Numbered from the stretch's first letter, positions 43,785 through 54,462 are shown. The stretch: 64,000 nt of DNA from Trinickia fusca (GCF_003628145.1 NZ_RBZV01000002.1:372001-436000); one strand, 5' to 3'. Program-made: numbers and translations. The notes: generated from the letters alone by a model not told the origin.

Positions 43785-46166
43785 TCAGTAATCGGCCCGC
43801 TCGCGCTCGATGCGCATGCCACCGTCATTGCGATGGTGCCCCTCCTCACTCGGCCGTTCACGCGCGATACGCATGACATCGAGATTCGTGCGTACGCGGC
43901 GCATCACATTCGCAAGGTGCACGCGATCGCTGACCTGAATCACGAAGCGCAGCATCGTCGACTCTTGCGACAAGTCCTCGTCCATCGCAATGTGCACGAT
44001 GTTCGCGTCGGCTGACGTGATGTCGGCCGCCACGCGGGCAAACACGCCCTTCACGTTCTTGACGAGCACCTTGATCGCGACATCGAACAGGCGCCCCGGT
44101 TGCGGCGCCCAAGCCACGTCGATCCAGCGGCTGGGGTCGCGGCGATGGATGCGCTGCGCGACACGGCAATCGGTCGTATGAATGGCCATGCCGAGCCCGA
44201 TACCGATATAGCCCATGATGTCGTCGCCCGGAATCGGTCGGCAGCACGCCGACAGCTGCACCGACATGCCCTCGGTGCCCGTGATGACGACGGGCGGCGC
44301 ATGCGAGCCCGCGGCGTGCTCCGCGCGCGGATGCTCGTCGTCGGTATCGCGGCCGCTGATCAGCACTTCGATGCGCTTGGCCATCACGGCGGCCACGCGG
44401 CGACCCAGACCAATGTCGGCGAAGATTTCCTGCGGGTTCTTGTTGCCGGTCCACTGCACGAGCTTTTCCCAGATCTCCGGGCTCACGTCGTTCAGCGACA
44501 GTCCATAGCCCTTGAGGCTCTGGTCGACGAGCCGCTCGCCGAGTTGCACCGACTCGTTCAGGCGCATCGTCTTCAGATAGTGACGAATGGCCGAGCGAGC
44601 CTTGCCTGTGCGCACGAAACCGAGCCAGGCCGGGTTCGGCTTCGAGTACGGCGCGGTGATGACTTCGACGATATCGCCGCTCTTGAGTTCGGTACGCAGC
44701 GGCAGCAGTTCGTTGTTGATCTTGACGGCGACGCACTGGTTGCCGAGATCGCTATGGATCGAATAAGCGAAATCGAGCGCTGTGGAGCCGCGCGGCAACG
44801 CCATGATCTTCGACTTCGGCGTAAACACGTACACCGCGTCGGGGAACAAGTCGATCTTGACGTGCTCGAGGAACTCGCTCGAATCGCCGGCCTCGCTCTG
44901 GATATCGAGCAGCGACTTGAGCCATTGGTGCGCGCGCTTCTGCACATCGTTCAGATCGGCGCCGCCGTTCTTGTAAAGCCAGTGCGCGGCCACGCCGGCC
45001 TCGGCGATCTCGTGCATCTTGCGCGTGCGCACCTGGAATTCGATCGGCGCCCCGAACGGACCGACCAGCGTCGTGTGCAGCGACTGGTAGCCGTTGACCT
45101 TCGGAATGGCGATGTAGTCCTTGAACTTGCCCGGCACGGGCTTGTACAGCGCGTGCAGCGCCCCGAGGCACGTATAGCATTCCAGCGCGCTGCCCACGAC
45201 GACGCGAAAGCCGTACACGTCGAGCACCTGCGAGAACGACAATTGCTTGTCGCGCATCTTCTTGTAGATGCTGAAGATCGTCTTCTCGCGGCCGGTGACT
45301 TCCGCTTCGATCTGCGCATCGGCAATCGCACGCTGCACCGATTCGAGGATCTTGCCGACGACCTCGCGCCGATTGCCGCGCGCGGCCTTCACGGCCTTCT
45401 CGAGCGTGGCGTAACGGTTCGGGTTGAAGTTCGCGAAGCTCAGGTCCTGCAGCTCGCGATAGGTGTTGTTCAGACCCAGCCGGTGGGCGATCGGTGCGTA
45501 GATGTCGAGCGTCTCGCGCGCGACGCGGCGGCGCTTCTCGGGCGGCACGGCACCGAGCGTGCGCATGTTGTGCAGCCGGTCGGCGAGCTTGACGAGGATC
45601 ACGCGCACATCGCGTGCCATCGCGAGCAGCATCTTGCGGAAGTTTTCCGCCTGCGCTTCCTCGCGATTGCGAAACTCCATCTTGTCGAGCTTGGAGAGCC
45701 CGTCGACGAGCTCGGCGACCTTCGGACCGAAGCGCTCGGCGAGCTCGGTCTTCGTGACGCCCTGGTCCTCCATGACATCGTGCAGCAGCGCGGCCATGAC
45801 CGACTGCGCGTCGAGCTTCCAGCCCGCGCAGGTTTCGGCGACGGCGACCGGGTGCGTGATGTAGGGCTCGCCGCTCTGGCGATACTGGCCAAGGTGCGCT
45901 TCGTCGCCGAAGTGGAATGCAGCCTTGACCTGCTTGATCTCTTCCGGGCTCAGATAGCCGGCCAGCATCGACGTGAGCTTCGCGATCGAAACGACGTCAT
46001 GCTTGCGGGGCTGCTCGGGAGTGGCGGTCGGGCCGAACAGATGGCGAAAGGACTGTTCGAGAACCGCATCGATGTACTTGCGCGCGGCGCCCGGTGCTTC
46101 GTGTTCGTGCTCGAGATGCACGGCCGCGGAGGAGGATGCGGAGGCGGACGATGGGGTGGTGCTCAT
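43785..46166 (-). CDS. spoT: bifunctional (p)ppGpp synthase/hydrolase
   Basis: 793-residue RelA/SpoT enzyme that makes and breaks ppGpp in the stringent response. The hydrolase HD domain is intact (ALLHDVMEDQG), so it is the bifunctional SpoT type. The synthetase domain has GFRVVVGSALECYTCLGALH and KVNGYQSLHTTLVGP; the TGS domain carries VYVFTPKSKIMALPRG; the C-terminal ACT domain has VKNVKGVFARVAADI. It is transcribed after gmk and rpoZ, as in many proteobacteria. The N-terminal 30 residues are a Ser/Ala-rich extension. Confidence 0.96.
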   Translation of the reverse strand: MSTTPSSASASSSAAVHLEHEHEAPGAARKYIDAVLEQSFRHLFGPTATPEQPRKHDVVSIAKLTSMLAGYLSPEEIKQVKAAFHFGDEAHLGQYRQSGEPYITHPVAVAETCAGWKLDAQSVMAALLHDVMEDQGVTKTELAERFGPKVAELVDGLSKLDKMEFRNREEAQAENFRKMLLAMARDVRVILVKLADRLHNMRTLGAVPPEKRRRVARETLDIYAPIAHRLGLNNTYRELQDLSFANFNPNRYATLEKAVKAARGNRREVVGKILESVQRAIADAQIEAEVTGREKTIFSIYKKMRDKQLSFSQVLDVYGFRVVVGSALECYTCLGALHALYKPVPGKFKDYIAIPKVNGYQSLHTTLVGPFGAPIEFQVRTRKMHEIAEAGVAAHWLYKNGGADLNDVQKRAHQWLKSLLDIQSEAGDSSEFLEHVKIDLFPDAVYVFTPKSKIMALPRGSTALDFAYSIHSDLGNQCVAVKINNELLPLRTELKSGDIVEVITAPYSKPNPAWLGFVRTGKARSAIRHYLKTMRLNESVQLGERLVDQSLKGYGLSLNDVSPEIWEKLVQWTGNKNPQEIFADIGLGRRVAAVMAKRIEVLISGRDTDDEHPRAEHAAGSHAPPVVITGTEGMSVQLSACCRPIPGDDIMGYIGIGLGMAIHTTDCRVAQRIHRRDPSRWIDVAWAPQPGRLFDVAIKVLVKNVKGVFARVAADITSADANIVHIAMDEDLSQESTMLRFVIQVSDRVHLANVMRRVRTNLDVMRIARERPSEEGHHRNDGGMRIERERADY

Positions 46167-46274
46167 TTTCGCCTCCGAATTTCGAGCGTGCTGGACGGGT
46201 GACGGCGGACCTGGGTATGGCAGCGAAACCGCGAAGCGCTACTTAGGAGCACTCCGCGTTTCGCGCGAAACCTT

Positions 46275-46478
46275 TCAGACCGGTACCTTCTTCAACATCT
46301 CGAGACCGACCTGGCCCGCCGCGATCTCGCGCAGCGCAACAACGGTCGGCTTGTCGCGGCTCTCGATCTTCGGCGTATGACCTTGAGCGAGCTGGCGGGC
46401 GCGATACGTTGCGGCGAGCGCCAGTTCAAAACGATTCGGGATTTGCTTCAGGCAGTCTTCAACGGTAATGCGGGCCAT
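46275..46478 (-). CDS. rpoZ: RNA polymerase omega subunit
   Basis: 67 residues, [21 protein letters not shown] at the start with the conserved [16 protein letters not shown] core. Small subunit that assists assembly of RNA polymerase and forms part of the ppGpp binding site. It lies between gmk and spoT on the same strand. Confidence 0.97.
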   Translation of the reverse strand: MARITVEDCLKQIPNRFELALAATYRARQLAQGHTPKIESRDKPTVVALREIAAGQVGLEMLKKVPV

Positions 46479-46538
46479 GTTCAGGAATTCCTTCTCAATA
46501 TGTTGCTCATTCTACCTTATGTACGCAAGCGTCCATCC

Positions 46539-47234
46539 TCACTCGGCGTGCGGCAGATGAATGCCCAACTCGACGAAGAGCTCGGTATGTCGCGAGTATT
46601 GTGACGCAAAGCGCAGACGCGTCGCGTTCACGAGGCACTGCAGCTCCGCGAGCGCGCGCTCGAAGTGCTCGTTGATGATCACGAACTCCGCGTCGGAAGC
46701 GTGCGCCATCTCGCTGCCGGCGGCCAGCAAGCGCCGCGTGATCACGTTCGGCTCATCCTGGCCGCGCTTTTTCAAGCGCTCTTCGAGCGCGTCGAGCGAC
46801 GGCGGCAGGATGAAAAGCTCGACCGCATTGCGAAACTGCTTCTTCACCTGCTGCGCGCCCTGCCAATCGATTTCGAGCAGCACGTCATGGCCGCTTTTCA
46901 TCTGCTCTTCGATCCACAGACGCGACGTGGCGTAGTAGTTGCCGTGCACCTCGGCGCTCTCGAGAAACTCGCTGCGGCCATGACGCTCGAGGAAGTCGTC
47001 GACGGTCGTGAAGTGGTAGTGCTGGCCGTCCAGCTCGCCGGGACGTGGCTTGCGCGTCGTGTACGAAATCGACAGACGGATGGCCGGATCCTGCGCGAGC
47101 AGCGCATTCACGAGCGTCGACTTGCCGGCACCGGACGGCGCGACGACCATGAACAGGTTGCCGGGATACACCCCGGCGTAGGGATTGCGCGGCGCGTTGC
47201 GCGCGGCGCCGGTGTCATGCGTGCTATCAGTCAT
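46539..47234 (-). CDS. gmk: guanylate kinase
   Basis: 231 residues. The P-loop is APSGAGKST, followed by [18 protein letters not shown] for GMP binding and [12 protein letters not shown]. Converts GMP to GDP. Start at ATG 47234 (MTDSTHDTG); the first 25 residues form a variable extension before the conserved [11 protein letters not shown]. It is followed by rpoZ and preceded closely by yicC. Confidence 0.96.
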   Translation of the reverse strand: MTDSTHDTGAARNAPRNPYAGVYPGNLFMVVAPSGAGKSTLVNALLAQDPAIRLSISYTTRKPRPGELDGQHYHFTTVDDFLERHGRSEFLESAEVHGNYYATSRLWIEEQMKSGHDVLLEIDWQGAQQVKKQFRNAVELFILPPSLDALEERLKKRGQDEPNVITRRLLAAGSEMAHASDAEFVIINEHFERALAELQCLVNATRLRFASQYSRHTELFVELGIHLPHAE

Positions 47235-47242
47235 CGGGACAA

Positions 47243-48169
47243 TTACTCCAGGTTCTGCACTTGTTCGCGCATCTGCTCGATCAACAGCTTCAACGTCATC
47301 GACGAATCGGCGAGTTCCTTGGCCGCGGCCTTCGAGCCTAGCGTGTTGGCCTCGCGATTGAGCTCCTGCATCATGAAGTCGAGCCGCTTGCCGACCTTGC
47401 CGCCCTTCTCGATCACGTGACGCGTCTCGTTCAGGTGCGCGGTAAGGCGCGAGAGCTCCTCGGCGATGTCGATGCGGATGCCGTACATCGTCACCTCCTG
47501 ACGAATACGCTCGGCGATCTCTTCGCGCGAGACGATCGTCGCAGCGGCATCGGGCGCGGCGATGCCGAGTGCCTCTTGCAGGCGCTCGACGATCTTTTGC
47601 TGATGCTTGGCGATGAGCTCCGGCACGAGCGGCGTGATGCGCTGCACGATCGCTTCCATCTCGGCGACGTTCGTCAGCAGCATCGTCGCCAGCTGCGAGC
47701 CTTCGCGCGCCCGTACGTCGATGAGTTCCGTCACGGCCTGACGGCCGCACACGAGCACCGCCTCGCGCAGATCCTCGGGCGATACGTTGCTTTCGGCCAG
47801 CACGCCGGGCCAACGCAGAATCTCGCCCGTTCGCATGCGCTCGGCGCCCGGGAACGACTCGAGCACCGCTTGTTCGAGTTGGGCGAGTTGCGCGAGCACG
47901 TCGGTGTTCAACGTGCCGGCGTTCGACGTCTGCTCGCTGCGTTGCAGGTTGATGCGGATGTCGACCTTGCCGCGCGAGAGCTTGTTCATCAGCAATTCGC
48001 GCAGCGTCGGTTCGCACACGCGCACGTCTTCAGGCATGCGGAAATTCAGATCGAGAAAACGCGAATTCACCGTGCGCAGCTCCACCGATACGCTGATGCC
48101 TCCACCGGTAGCGCCTGCGGCCGCGAGTTCGCGCGTTGCGCTCGCGTAGCCTGTCATGCTGTAAATCAT
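47243..48169 (-). CDS. yicC: YicC-family endoribonuclease
   Basis: 308 residues, [14 protein letters not shown] at the start, [18 protein letters not shown] and the conserved C-terminal block [21 protein letters not shown]. YicC proteins are RNases that help turn over small RNAs. The stop lies eight bases before the gmk start, so they form an operon gmk-side with rpoZ and spoT. Confidence 0.95.
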   Translation of the reverse strand: MIYSMTGYASATRELAAAGATGGGISVSVELRTVNSRFLDLNFRMPEDVRVCEPTLRELLMNKLSRGKVDIRINLQRSEQTSNAGTLNTDVLAQLAQLEQAVLESFPGAERMRTGEILRWPGVLAESNVSPEDLREAVLVCGRQAVTELIDVRAREGSQLATMLLTNVAEMEAIVQRITPLVPELIAKHQQKIVERLQEALGIAAPDAAATIVSREEIAERIRQEVTMYGIRIDIAEELSRLTAHLNETRHVIEKGGKVGKRLDFMMQELNREANTLGSKAAAKELADSSMTLKLLIEQMREQVQNLE

Positions 48170-48403
48170 CGTCCGTCTCGCGATTGGGGCCGTCTCCGGC
48201 CGGTTGGTCGAGCCGCCAGGCGCTCCTCTCGGGCACCCTGGCGTTGAACGCGCATTATCCCATTTTTGCCCGATTGCCCTGTCGCGCCCGGCATGGCACG
48301 GGCACGGCGCAGGCAAGTGCCGGGGGCCATCGCCGCACCCGCGATGCGGGCAGACGATGGGCGCTAAAATAGCGGTTTCCCTGCCTCCCTGATTTCCCCG
48401 ACC

Positions 48404-49144
48404 ATGACCGACATCGTCCAACGTCCGAGCGGACGCCGCGCCGACGCATTGCGCGACGTGCGCATCACGCGCCACTACACGAAGCACGCCGAGGGCTCCG
48501 TGCTCGTCGAATTCGGCGACACGAAAGTGATCTGCACAGCCAGCGTCGTCGAGCGCGTGCCCGAATTCCTGCGCGATCGCGGACAAGGCTGGCTCACGGC
48601 CGAATACGGCATGCTGCCGCGTGCCACGCATACGCGCAGCGATCGCGAAGCAGCGCGCGGCAAGCAGACCGGACGCACGCAGGAGATTCAGCGCCTGATC
48701 GGCCGCGCGCTGCGTGCCGTGTTCGATCTCGAACTGCTCGGCCCGCGCACGGTGCACATCGATTGCGACGTGATCCAGGCCGACGGCGGCACGCGCACGG
48801 CCAGCATCACGGGCGCGTTCGTTGCGGCTCACGACGCGGTGTCGAAGCTGCTCGCCGCCGGGCGCATCGAGACGACGCCGATCACCGACTACGTGGCCGC
48901 CATCTCGGTCGGCATGTACGACGGCATGCCGGTGCTTGATTTGGACTACGAAGAAGATTCGCGCTGCGATACCGACATGAACGTCGTGATGACGGGTGCG
49001 GGCGGCTTCGTCGAAGTCCAGGGCACTGCCGAGGGCGTGCCCTTCTCGCGCACCGAGATGAATGCGCTGCTCGATCTTGCGCAGGCCGGCATCGCCACGC
49101 TGATCGAGAAGCAAAAGGCGGCACTGGAGATCAAGCGTGACTGA
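48404..49144 (+). CDS. rph: RNase PH
   Basis: 246 residues, [20 protein letters not shown] at the N-terminus, [16 protein letters not shown] and [17 protein letters not shown] for phosphate and RNA binding. Trims tRNA 3' ends phosphorolytically. It is divergent from yicC with a TAAAAT-type -10 box at about 48366. The stop overlaps the start of the next gene by 8 bases. Confidence 0.96.
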   Translation: MTDIVQRPSGRRADALRDVRITRHYTKHAEGSVLVEFGDTKVICTASVVERVPEFLRDRGQGWLTAEYGMLPRATHTRSDREAARGKQTGRTQEIQRLIGRALRAVFDLELLGPRTVHIDCDVIQADGGTRTASITGAFVAAHDAVSKLLAAGRIETTPITDYVAAISVGMYDGMPVLDLDYEEDSRCDTDMNVVMTGAGGFVEVQGTAEGVPFSRTEMNALLDLAQAGIATLIEKQKAALEIKRD

Positions 49145-49796
49145 GCGAACGCACGCATCGAACGGCGAGCACGCGGCTGACGCCATGCCGGGCCCGCTCA
49201 GGCGCGTCGTGCTCGCGTCGAACAACGCGGGCAAGCTGCGCGAGTTCGCCGCGCTGCTCGACGCGGCCGGCATCGAGCTCGTCGCGCAAGGCACGCTCGG
49301 CGTGCCCGAGGCCGAGGAGCCGCATCCGACCTTCGTCGAGAATGCGCTGGCCAAGGCACGCCACGCCGCCCAGCTGACGGGCCTGCCCGCCCTCGCCGAC
49401 GATTCGGGCCTGTGCGTGCGCGCGCTCGGCGGCGCGCCCGGCGTCTACTCGGCGCGCTATGCACAGCTTGCAGGTGGCGAGAAGAGCGATGCCGCGAACA
49501 ACGCGCGCCTCGTCGAGGCGCTGCACGACCACGCCGACCGCCGCGCCTACTACTACTGCGTGCTCGCGCTCGTGCGGCACGCGAACGACCCCGAGCCGCT
49601 CATCGCCGAAGGCCGCTGGCACGGCGAAATGCTCGATGCGCCGCGCGGCGCGAACGGCTTCGGCTACGACCCGTATTTTTATCTGCCCGAACTTCAGGCG
49701 AGCGCGGCCGAGCTCGAGCCTGCGGTGAAGAATGCACGCAGTCATCGGGCACTTGCGTTGCGCGTGCTGTTGGCGCGCCTGGTGGAGGAAGTGTGA
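49137..49796 (+). CDS. rdgB: XTP/dITP diphosphatase (house-cleaning NTPase)
   Basis: 219 residues of the Ham1/RdgB family. The substrate motif is [11 protein letters not shown], then [14 protein letters not shown] and [22 protein letters not shown], and GYDPYF. Hydrolyses non-canonical purine triphosphates. GTG start at 49137 inside the end of rph. Confidence 0.95.
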   Translation: MTERTHASNGEHAADAMPGPLRRVVLASNNAGKLREFAALLDAAGIELVAQGTLGVPEAEEPHPTFVENALAKARHAAQLTGLPALADDSGLCVRALGGAPGVYSARYAQLAGGEKSDAANNARLVEALHDHADRRAYYYCVLALVRHANDPEPLIAEGRWHGEMLDAPRGANGFGYDPYFYLPELQASAAELEPAVKNARSHRALALRVLLARLVEEV

Positions 49797-51025
49797 GTTC
49801 GTCGCATCCAGTCGGCACGCGTGCCGGCATCGTCCAAGCATTCCTGGCGCAGGGCGGCATCAGCCTGAGCTCGCTGCCGCCGCTGGCACTGTATGTGCAT
49901 TTCCCTTGGTGCGTCCGGAAGTGCCCTTACTGTGATTTCAATTCGCACGAGTACAAGGGCCAAGGCGAGCGCTTTCCCGAAGACGAATACCTCGACGCGT
50001 TGCGCGCCGATCTCGAGCATGCGCTGCCGCTGATCTGGGGCCGCCAGGTGCATACGGTGTTCATCGGTGGCGGCACGCCGAGCCTGTTGTCGGCGCGTGG
50101 CCTCGATCGTCTGCTATCGGACATCCGTGCGCTGCTGCCGCTCGATGCCGATGCCGAGATCACGCTCGAAGCCAACCCTGGCACGTTCGAGGCAGAGAAG
50201 TTCGCGCAGTTTCGGGCGAGCGGCGTGAACCGCTTGTCGGTCGGCATCCAGAGCTTCAACGATGCGCATCTGAAAGCGCTGGGCCGCATCCACGATCGCG
50301 CAAACGCGCATCGTGCCGTCGAAATCGCTGCGCGGCATTTCGACAACTTCAACCTCGATCTGATGTTCGCGCTGCCGCAGCAAACGCTCGAGGAGTGCCG
50401 GACCGACATCGAGACGGCGCTCTCGTTCGCGCCGCCCCATCTGTCGCTCTATCACCTCACGCTCGAGCCCAATACGCTGTTCGCGAAGTTTCCGCCGGCC
50501 CTGCCCGACGATGATGCGTCGGCCGACATGCAGGATTGGATTCACGAGCGCACGGCTGCGGCCGGTTATACGCGTTACGAAGTATCGGCCTATGCGCAGC
50601 CGCATCGGCAGTGCAAGCACAACCTCAACTATTGGCGCTTCGGGGATTATCTCGGCATTGGTGCAGGCGCACATACGAAGCTGTCGTTTGCGCACCGCAT
50701 CGTGCGGCAAGCGCGCTACAAGCATCCGGCGACGTTCATGGAGCAAGCCCGCGCGGGTACGCCGGTGCAGGAAGAGCATGAGGTCGGGCCGCACGATTTG
50801 CCGTTCGAGTTCATGCTCAATGCGCTGCGGCTGGTCGAGGGCTTTCCTGTGCATCGTTTTGTCGAGCGGACGGGCCTGACGATGACGTCGATCGAGCCTG
50901 CGCTACAGGAGGCTGAACGTCGCGGGCTCATCGCGCGGGATTACGAGCGCATCGCGCCGACGCCGCTCGGGCAGCGGTTTCTGAACGACCTGCAGGGGCT
51001 CTTTTTGAACGATCGCGAGGGGTAA
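49793..51025 (+). CDS. hemW: radical SAM heme chaperone HemW
   Basis: 410 residues. The radical SAM cluster motif is C-x3-C-x2-C followed by Phe (WCVRKCPYCDFNSH), the HemW signature distinguishing it from HemN; GGGTPS, EANPGT and NRLSVGIQSF follow. It transfers heme to target proteins. GTG start at 49793 overlaps the rdgB stop, with GGAGGAA upstream. Confidence 0.94.
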   Translation: MSSSHPVGTRAGIVQAFLAQGGISLSSLPPLALYVHFPWCVRKCPYCDFNSHEYKGQGERFPEDEYLDALRADLEHALPLIWGRQVHTVFIGGGTPSLLSARGLDRLLSDIRALLPLDADAEITLEANPGTFEAEKFAQFRASGVNRLSVGIQSFNDAHLKALGRIHDRANAHRAVEIAARHFDNFNLDLMFALPQQTLEECRTDIETALSFAPPHLSLYHLTLEPNTLFAKFPPALPDDDASADMQDWIHERTAAAGYTRYEVSAYAQPHRQCKHNLNYWRFGDYLGIGAGAHTKLSFAHRIVRQARYKHPATFMEQARAGTPVQEEHEVGPHDLPFEFMLNALRLVEGFPVHRFVERTGLTMTSIEPALQEAERRGLIARDYERIAPTPLGQRFLNDLQGLFLNDREG

Positions 51026-51078
51026 GTTTGCACGGGTGCGCGAGGCGATCGAATTTTCGAGTTACAATCGCACCCCTC

Positions 51079-51168
51079 GGAGGGCTGGCAGAGCGGTTGA
51101 ATGCACCGGTCTTGAAAACCGGCAAGGCTTTACGGCCTTCGTGGGTTCGAATCCCACGCCCTCCGCCA
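51079..51168 (+). tRNA. tRNA-Ser(TGA)
   Basis: 90 bases with encoded CCA, a long variable arm, acceptor GGAGGGC pairing with GCCCTCC, and anticodon loop CTTGAAA giving TGA, reading UCA. A TACAAT -10 box lies at 51063-51068. Confidence 0.96.
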
Positions 51169-51180
51169 CAGACATGCAAA

Positions 51181-51204
51181 AACGGGCCTCTTGGCCCGTT
51201 TTTT
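51181..51204 (+). terminator. terminator after tRNA-Ser
   Basis: 8-bp stem AACGGGCC (51181-51188) with GGCCCGTT (51193-51200), TCTT loop and following T-run. Confidence 0.92.
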
Positions 51205-51284
51205 ATTTCTGCCTACCTGTATCAGGACAACAGGAAACTGCAATTTGGCGGTCAAACAGCCCTCTTGACCGTCCACTTTCCGCA

Positions 51285-51521
51285 ATGAACAAGCAACATA
51301 TCCGTCATGTGCTGTCCGGTGCATCACTGCTCGTGATTTTGGCGATGGTCGTCGCCTTCAACGCGATCAACCTGATCGAAGCCTATGGCAGCGGCGCCCC
51401 GTATTATTCAAGAACGACAAACATGGATAAGTGGACTAACCCACTACCCATCCTTGGCGCCGTGGACGCGGTGACCGTCGTATTGATCGCTTGTTACTTT
51501 CGCTGGGCAAAGCGGAGATAG
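51285..51521 (+). CDS. small membrane protein
   Basis: 78 residues with two hydrophobic segments (GASLLVILAMVVAFNAINLI and ILGAVDAVTVVLIACYF) and a positively charged C-terminus (RWAKRR). Start at ATG 51285; a ribosome-binding site is not obvious. No family recognised. It follows tRNA-Ser, a common site for accessory genes. Confidence 0.55.
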   Translation: MNKQHIRHVLSGASLLVILAMVVAFNAINLIEAYGSGAPYYSRTTNMDKWTNPLPILGAVDAVTVVLIACYFRWAKRR

Positions 51522-51675
51522 CGTGTAATACGCCGTTTCAATCCGGGGTCAACGCCCGGCAACCGCGCTTCGTTACAGGGAGGCGCGGCGACCTGAATCA
51601 CGGTACGCCGGCACACCACCACGCATGGCGGCTCACCTCGCTGCTTGCTCAACGTGTCCCGTCAAGGAGAAAGTC

Positions 51676-51951
51676 ATGAAGCGTTTCGTTTCGACCACCG
51701 CCGTTCTCGCCGCTGCCCTGTGCTGCTCTGCCGCGTTCGCGCAGACCCCGCCGCAGAACGTCGGTCACAAGCACCCCAATCTGCGTGCCGCGCAGCACCT
51801 CGTCGACCAGGCGAACAAGCGTGTCGAGGATGCGCAGAAGGCAAATGAGTGGGACCTCGGCGGGCATGCCGAGAAGGCGCGCCAACTCCTCGTCCAGGCG
51901 AACGAGGAGCTCAAGCAAGCAGCGGAATTCGCAAACGCCGACCACAAGTAA
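51676..51951 (+). CDS. small exported helical protein
   Basis: 91 residues. Signal peptide ending CCSAAFA, then a mature helix-rich region with two similar heptad-like stretches (NLRAAQHLVDQANKRVEDAQ and HAEKARQLLVQANEELKQAA). AAGGAG is at 51664-51669. Similar small periplasmic proteins are common in Burkholderia and of unknown role. Confidence 0.75.
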   Translation: MKRFVSTTAVLAAALCCSAAFAQTPPQNVGHKHPNLRAAQHLVDQANKRVEDAQKANEWDLGGHAEKARQLLVQANEELKQAAEFANADHK

Positions 51952-51997
51952 GCCAGGCGGGCCCACCCTAGCGCCACGTCGCGCTATGGTGGGCCAG

Positions 51998-53386
51998 TCA
52001 ATCAATGGCGCCCGCAGCCACGCTCTCCCCCGCACCCGACGTTCGCGCCAACGCCTTCCACCATACGATACCTGCCGCGATCGACATCGCACCCGCAACG
52101 ACGAGCCCCGCCCGTACGCCATCGGCGATCGACGAGCACACGGCAATCAAGCTGCCGGAAATCGCCACCCCAAGCGCGGCGCCGGTTTGCCGAGCGGAGT
52201 TCAGCACACCTGCCGCAATCCCTGCACGACGGTTCTCGACCGACGCCATGAGCGCAGCCGTCGTCGCGGGCGTAATGAGGCTTGCAGCAAGCCCCACAGC
52301 CGGCAACGACAACACGAAAGCCCAATAGGGTACAGCCGGGCCGATAACCAGCAGTCCCCAATATCCGCTCGCCGCGAGCAACGCAGCACCCGCCACAAGC
52401 GTACGCAGCCCCAGTCGCGCAACCGCGCGTCTCGAGACGAGGCTGCCAAACGGCACAACGACAGTCAGCGGCAGAAACGCCAGTCCGGCAAGCATGGGCG
52501 TGTAGCCACGCTGCTGCTGAAAGTACAGGCTGAGACCGAACATCAACCCGTAGAACGTGAACGCCGAAACCATCGACACGAAAACCGCCGCCCGGAAAGC
52601 AGGACGGGTGAAAAGCTCCAGCGGCATCATCGGCTCATCGCGCTTCGCTTCGAGTGCGACGAAGGCACCGCCTGCCACGAGCGCCGCCAACAATCCCGCG
52701 ACAATGATCGGCGAACGCCACCCGTACGTCGGCGCGCTGATGACCACGATGTTCAGCAACGCCAGCGCAGCGATCGCGCTGACCTGACCGGCCACGTCGA
52801 AGCGCCGCGCGATCCCGGCTGGCGCCTGCGGTGCCACACGCGATGCCATGACGATGCCGGCGAAACAGATGGGCACGTTGAGCAGAAAGATGCTGCGCCA
52901 GCCGACGAGACCGATCAGCACGCCGCCAAGCAACGGCCCTGCAGCCATGGCTACACCGCCCAGCCCAGCCCATACGCCGAATGCGGCCGCGCGCTCGCGC
53001 GTATCTGAACAGACGCGATTGATGAGCGCCATGGATGCCGGGACGAGCAGCGCTGCGCCGACACCCTGCAGGATACGTGCCGCGATCAGCACCGCGAGGC
53101 TGGGCGCGATGCCGCAAAGCGCCGAGGCGGCGGTAAAGCACGCGAGACCCGTCACGTAGACGTTGCGCGCGCCCATCCGGTCGCCGAGCGTCCCACCCGA
53201 GAGCAGCAAACTCGCGAAGGTCAGCGTATAGGCATTGACGACCCACTGCAGGCCGGCCACGCCGCCCGCGAGCGAGCCAGCGATCGATTTCAAGGCAACG
53301 TTGACGATCGACGTGTCGAGAATGACCACGACGTAGCTGATGCTCGTTGCCAACAGCACTCGACGTTGCAGGTCGCGATTGTCCAT
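51998..53386 (-). CDS. DHA2-family multidrug efflux transporter
   Basis: 462-residue major facilitator protein with about 14 membrane segments. The opening VVILDTSIVNVALKSIAG and GGTLGDRMGARNVYVTG (motif A), and GPLLGGVLIGLVGWRSIFLLN (motif C-like antiporter signature) put it in the EmrB/QacA-type DHA2 proton antiporters. Start ATG 53386, 135 bases from the divergent ArsR-type regulator that probably represses it. Confidence 0.92.
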   Translation of the reverse strand: MDNRDLQRRVLLATSISYVVVILDTSIVNVALKSIAGSLAGGVAGLQWVVNAYTLTFASLLLSGGTLGDRMGARNVYVTGLACFTAASALCGIAPSLAVLIAARILQGVGAALLVPASMALINRVCSDTRERAAAFGVWAGLGGVAMAAGPLLGGVLIGLVGWRSIFLLNVPICFAGIVMASRVAPQAPAGIARRFDVAGQVSAIAALALLNIVVISAPTYGWRSPIIVAGLLAALVAGGAFVALEAKRDEPMMPLELFTRPAFRAAVFVSMVSAFTFYGLMFGLSLYFQQQRGYTPMLAGLAFLPLTVVVPFGSLVSRRAVARLGLRTLVAGAALLAASGYWGLLVIGPAVPYWAFVLSLPAVGLAASLITPATTAALMASVENRRAGIAAGVLNSARQTGAALGVAISGSLIAVCSSIADGVRAGLVVAGAMSIAAGIVWWKALARTSGAGESVAAGAID

Positions 53387-53521
53387 CCGTGCGGTTCTCC
53401 CAAAGTATCCGGTGTTGTACGGGGCCAGTATCCGGGATGAAGGAAGCCAAATGCTTCGATGCGCATCGAATCGTGCGACCATAAAATCGCGTTACGCTTG
53501 ACGAAAATTCCGGAGATGCAA

Positions 53522-54259
53522 ATGGACGTTCAACCTAGCGTGTCCGCCACGGCATTCCTCATTGCCGATCCGGCACGGGCCGCGATGCTGATGGCCTTGG
53601 CCGACGGCCGCGCGCGCCCTGCGGGCGAGTTGGCCTACGCGGCAGGGGTAACCCCGCAAACCGCCAGCAGCCATCTCGCCAAGCTTCTGGATGGCGGCCT
53701 GATAGCGGTTGAAAAGGAAGGCCGCCACCGCTATTACCGACTCGCGGATGCGCAGGTCGCGACGCTGCTCGAAAACCTCGCGACGGTGGGCGCGAAGCGA
53801 ACGGTGCGCCGCAAGCTGCCCAGCCGCGAGGCGCAAAGGTTGCGCTTTGCCCGCTGTTGCTACGACCACTTGGCGGGACAGGTCGGTGTCGCCATCACAC
53901 AGCGCCTGACGAGCCAGGGCTTTCTTGCAACCAGCACCGACAAGCAATTCGAAGTCACGCCGGCCGGTGCGGCGTGGTTCGACGAGTTGGGGCTCGACGT
54001 CGCTGCCTTGAAACCGGGACGCCACGGCATCGCGCGTCAATGCCTCGACTGGACGGAACGACAGCACCATCTTGCCGGGCCGCTTGGCAACGCGTTCCTC
54101 TCTCTGCTTTGTACGAAGGGATGGCTGCGGCGTGCGAAAGCCTCGCGCGCGATCGAAGTCACACCGCAAGGCTGGCGTGACCTCAACGATCGGATTGGCT
54201 TGACGCCTGAGTCGATAAAGGAAGTCGACATGGGAACAGACGTCGGTTCTACGAAATAA
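53522..54259 (+). CDS. ArsR/HTH-type repressor divergent from the drug exporter
   Basis: 245 residues. The N-terminal winged helix-turn-helix (RPAGELAYAAGVTPQTASSH, then LAKLLDGGLIAVEKEGRHRY) is ArsR-like, followed by an unusual about 150-residue C-terminal region found in a subset of ArsR-type regulators linked to MFS genes. Cysteines at RFARCCYDH and ARQCLDW could sense metals or oxidation. I chose the ATG at 53522, six bases after GGAG; an ATG at 53516 is possible. Confidence 0.88.
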   Translation: MDVQPSVSATAFLIADPARAAMLMALADGRARPAGELAYAAGVTPQTASSHLAKLLDGGLIAVEKEGRHRYYRLADAQVATLLENLATVGAKRTVRRKLPSREAQRLRFARCCYDHLAGQVGVAITQRLTSQGFLATSTDKQFEVTPAGAAWFDELGLDVAALKPGRHGIARQCLDWTERQHHLAGPLGNAFLSLLCTKGWLRRAKASRAIEVTPQGWRDLNDRIGLTPESIKEVDMGTDVGSTK

Positions 54260-54456
54260 CGCAGGCCTCCCCGCATCACACACCCTCCCTCGCCTACCAC
54301 TTCCTGTAGGCGCCCTACCCTCTAGCGCAACCGCGTACTACGCTTCTAACGCCGCACGACCTGCTTCATTGATCAGGTTGACGGAACTGCCTCCGATAGA
54401 TTGGAGGTGTTCCATCCAAAACGAACGGGCATTCGATTCTTTTATTATGTAGTCCT

Positions 54457-54462
54457 TATAAT
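54457..54462 (+). promoter_or_regulatory. candidate -10 box of the protease operon
   Basis: Perfect TATAAT in a locally AT-rich stretch (54430-54470), 57 bases before the start of the next gene. No clear -35 box. Confidence 0.4.

Noticed and set aside
44100..46202. Long plus-strand open frame opposite spoT
   Set aside because: High-GC shadow frame; low complexity with Arg/His-rich composition, no family motifs; spoT on the other strand is certain.
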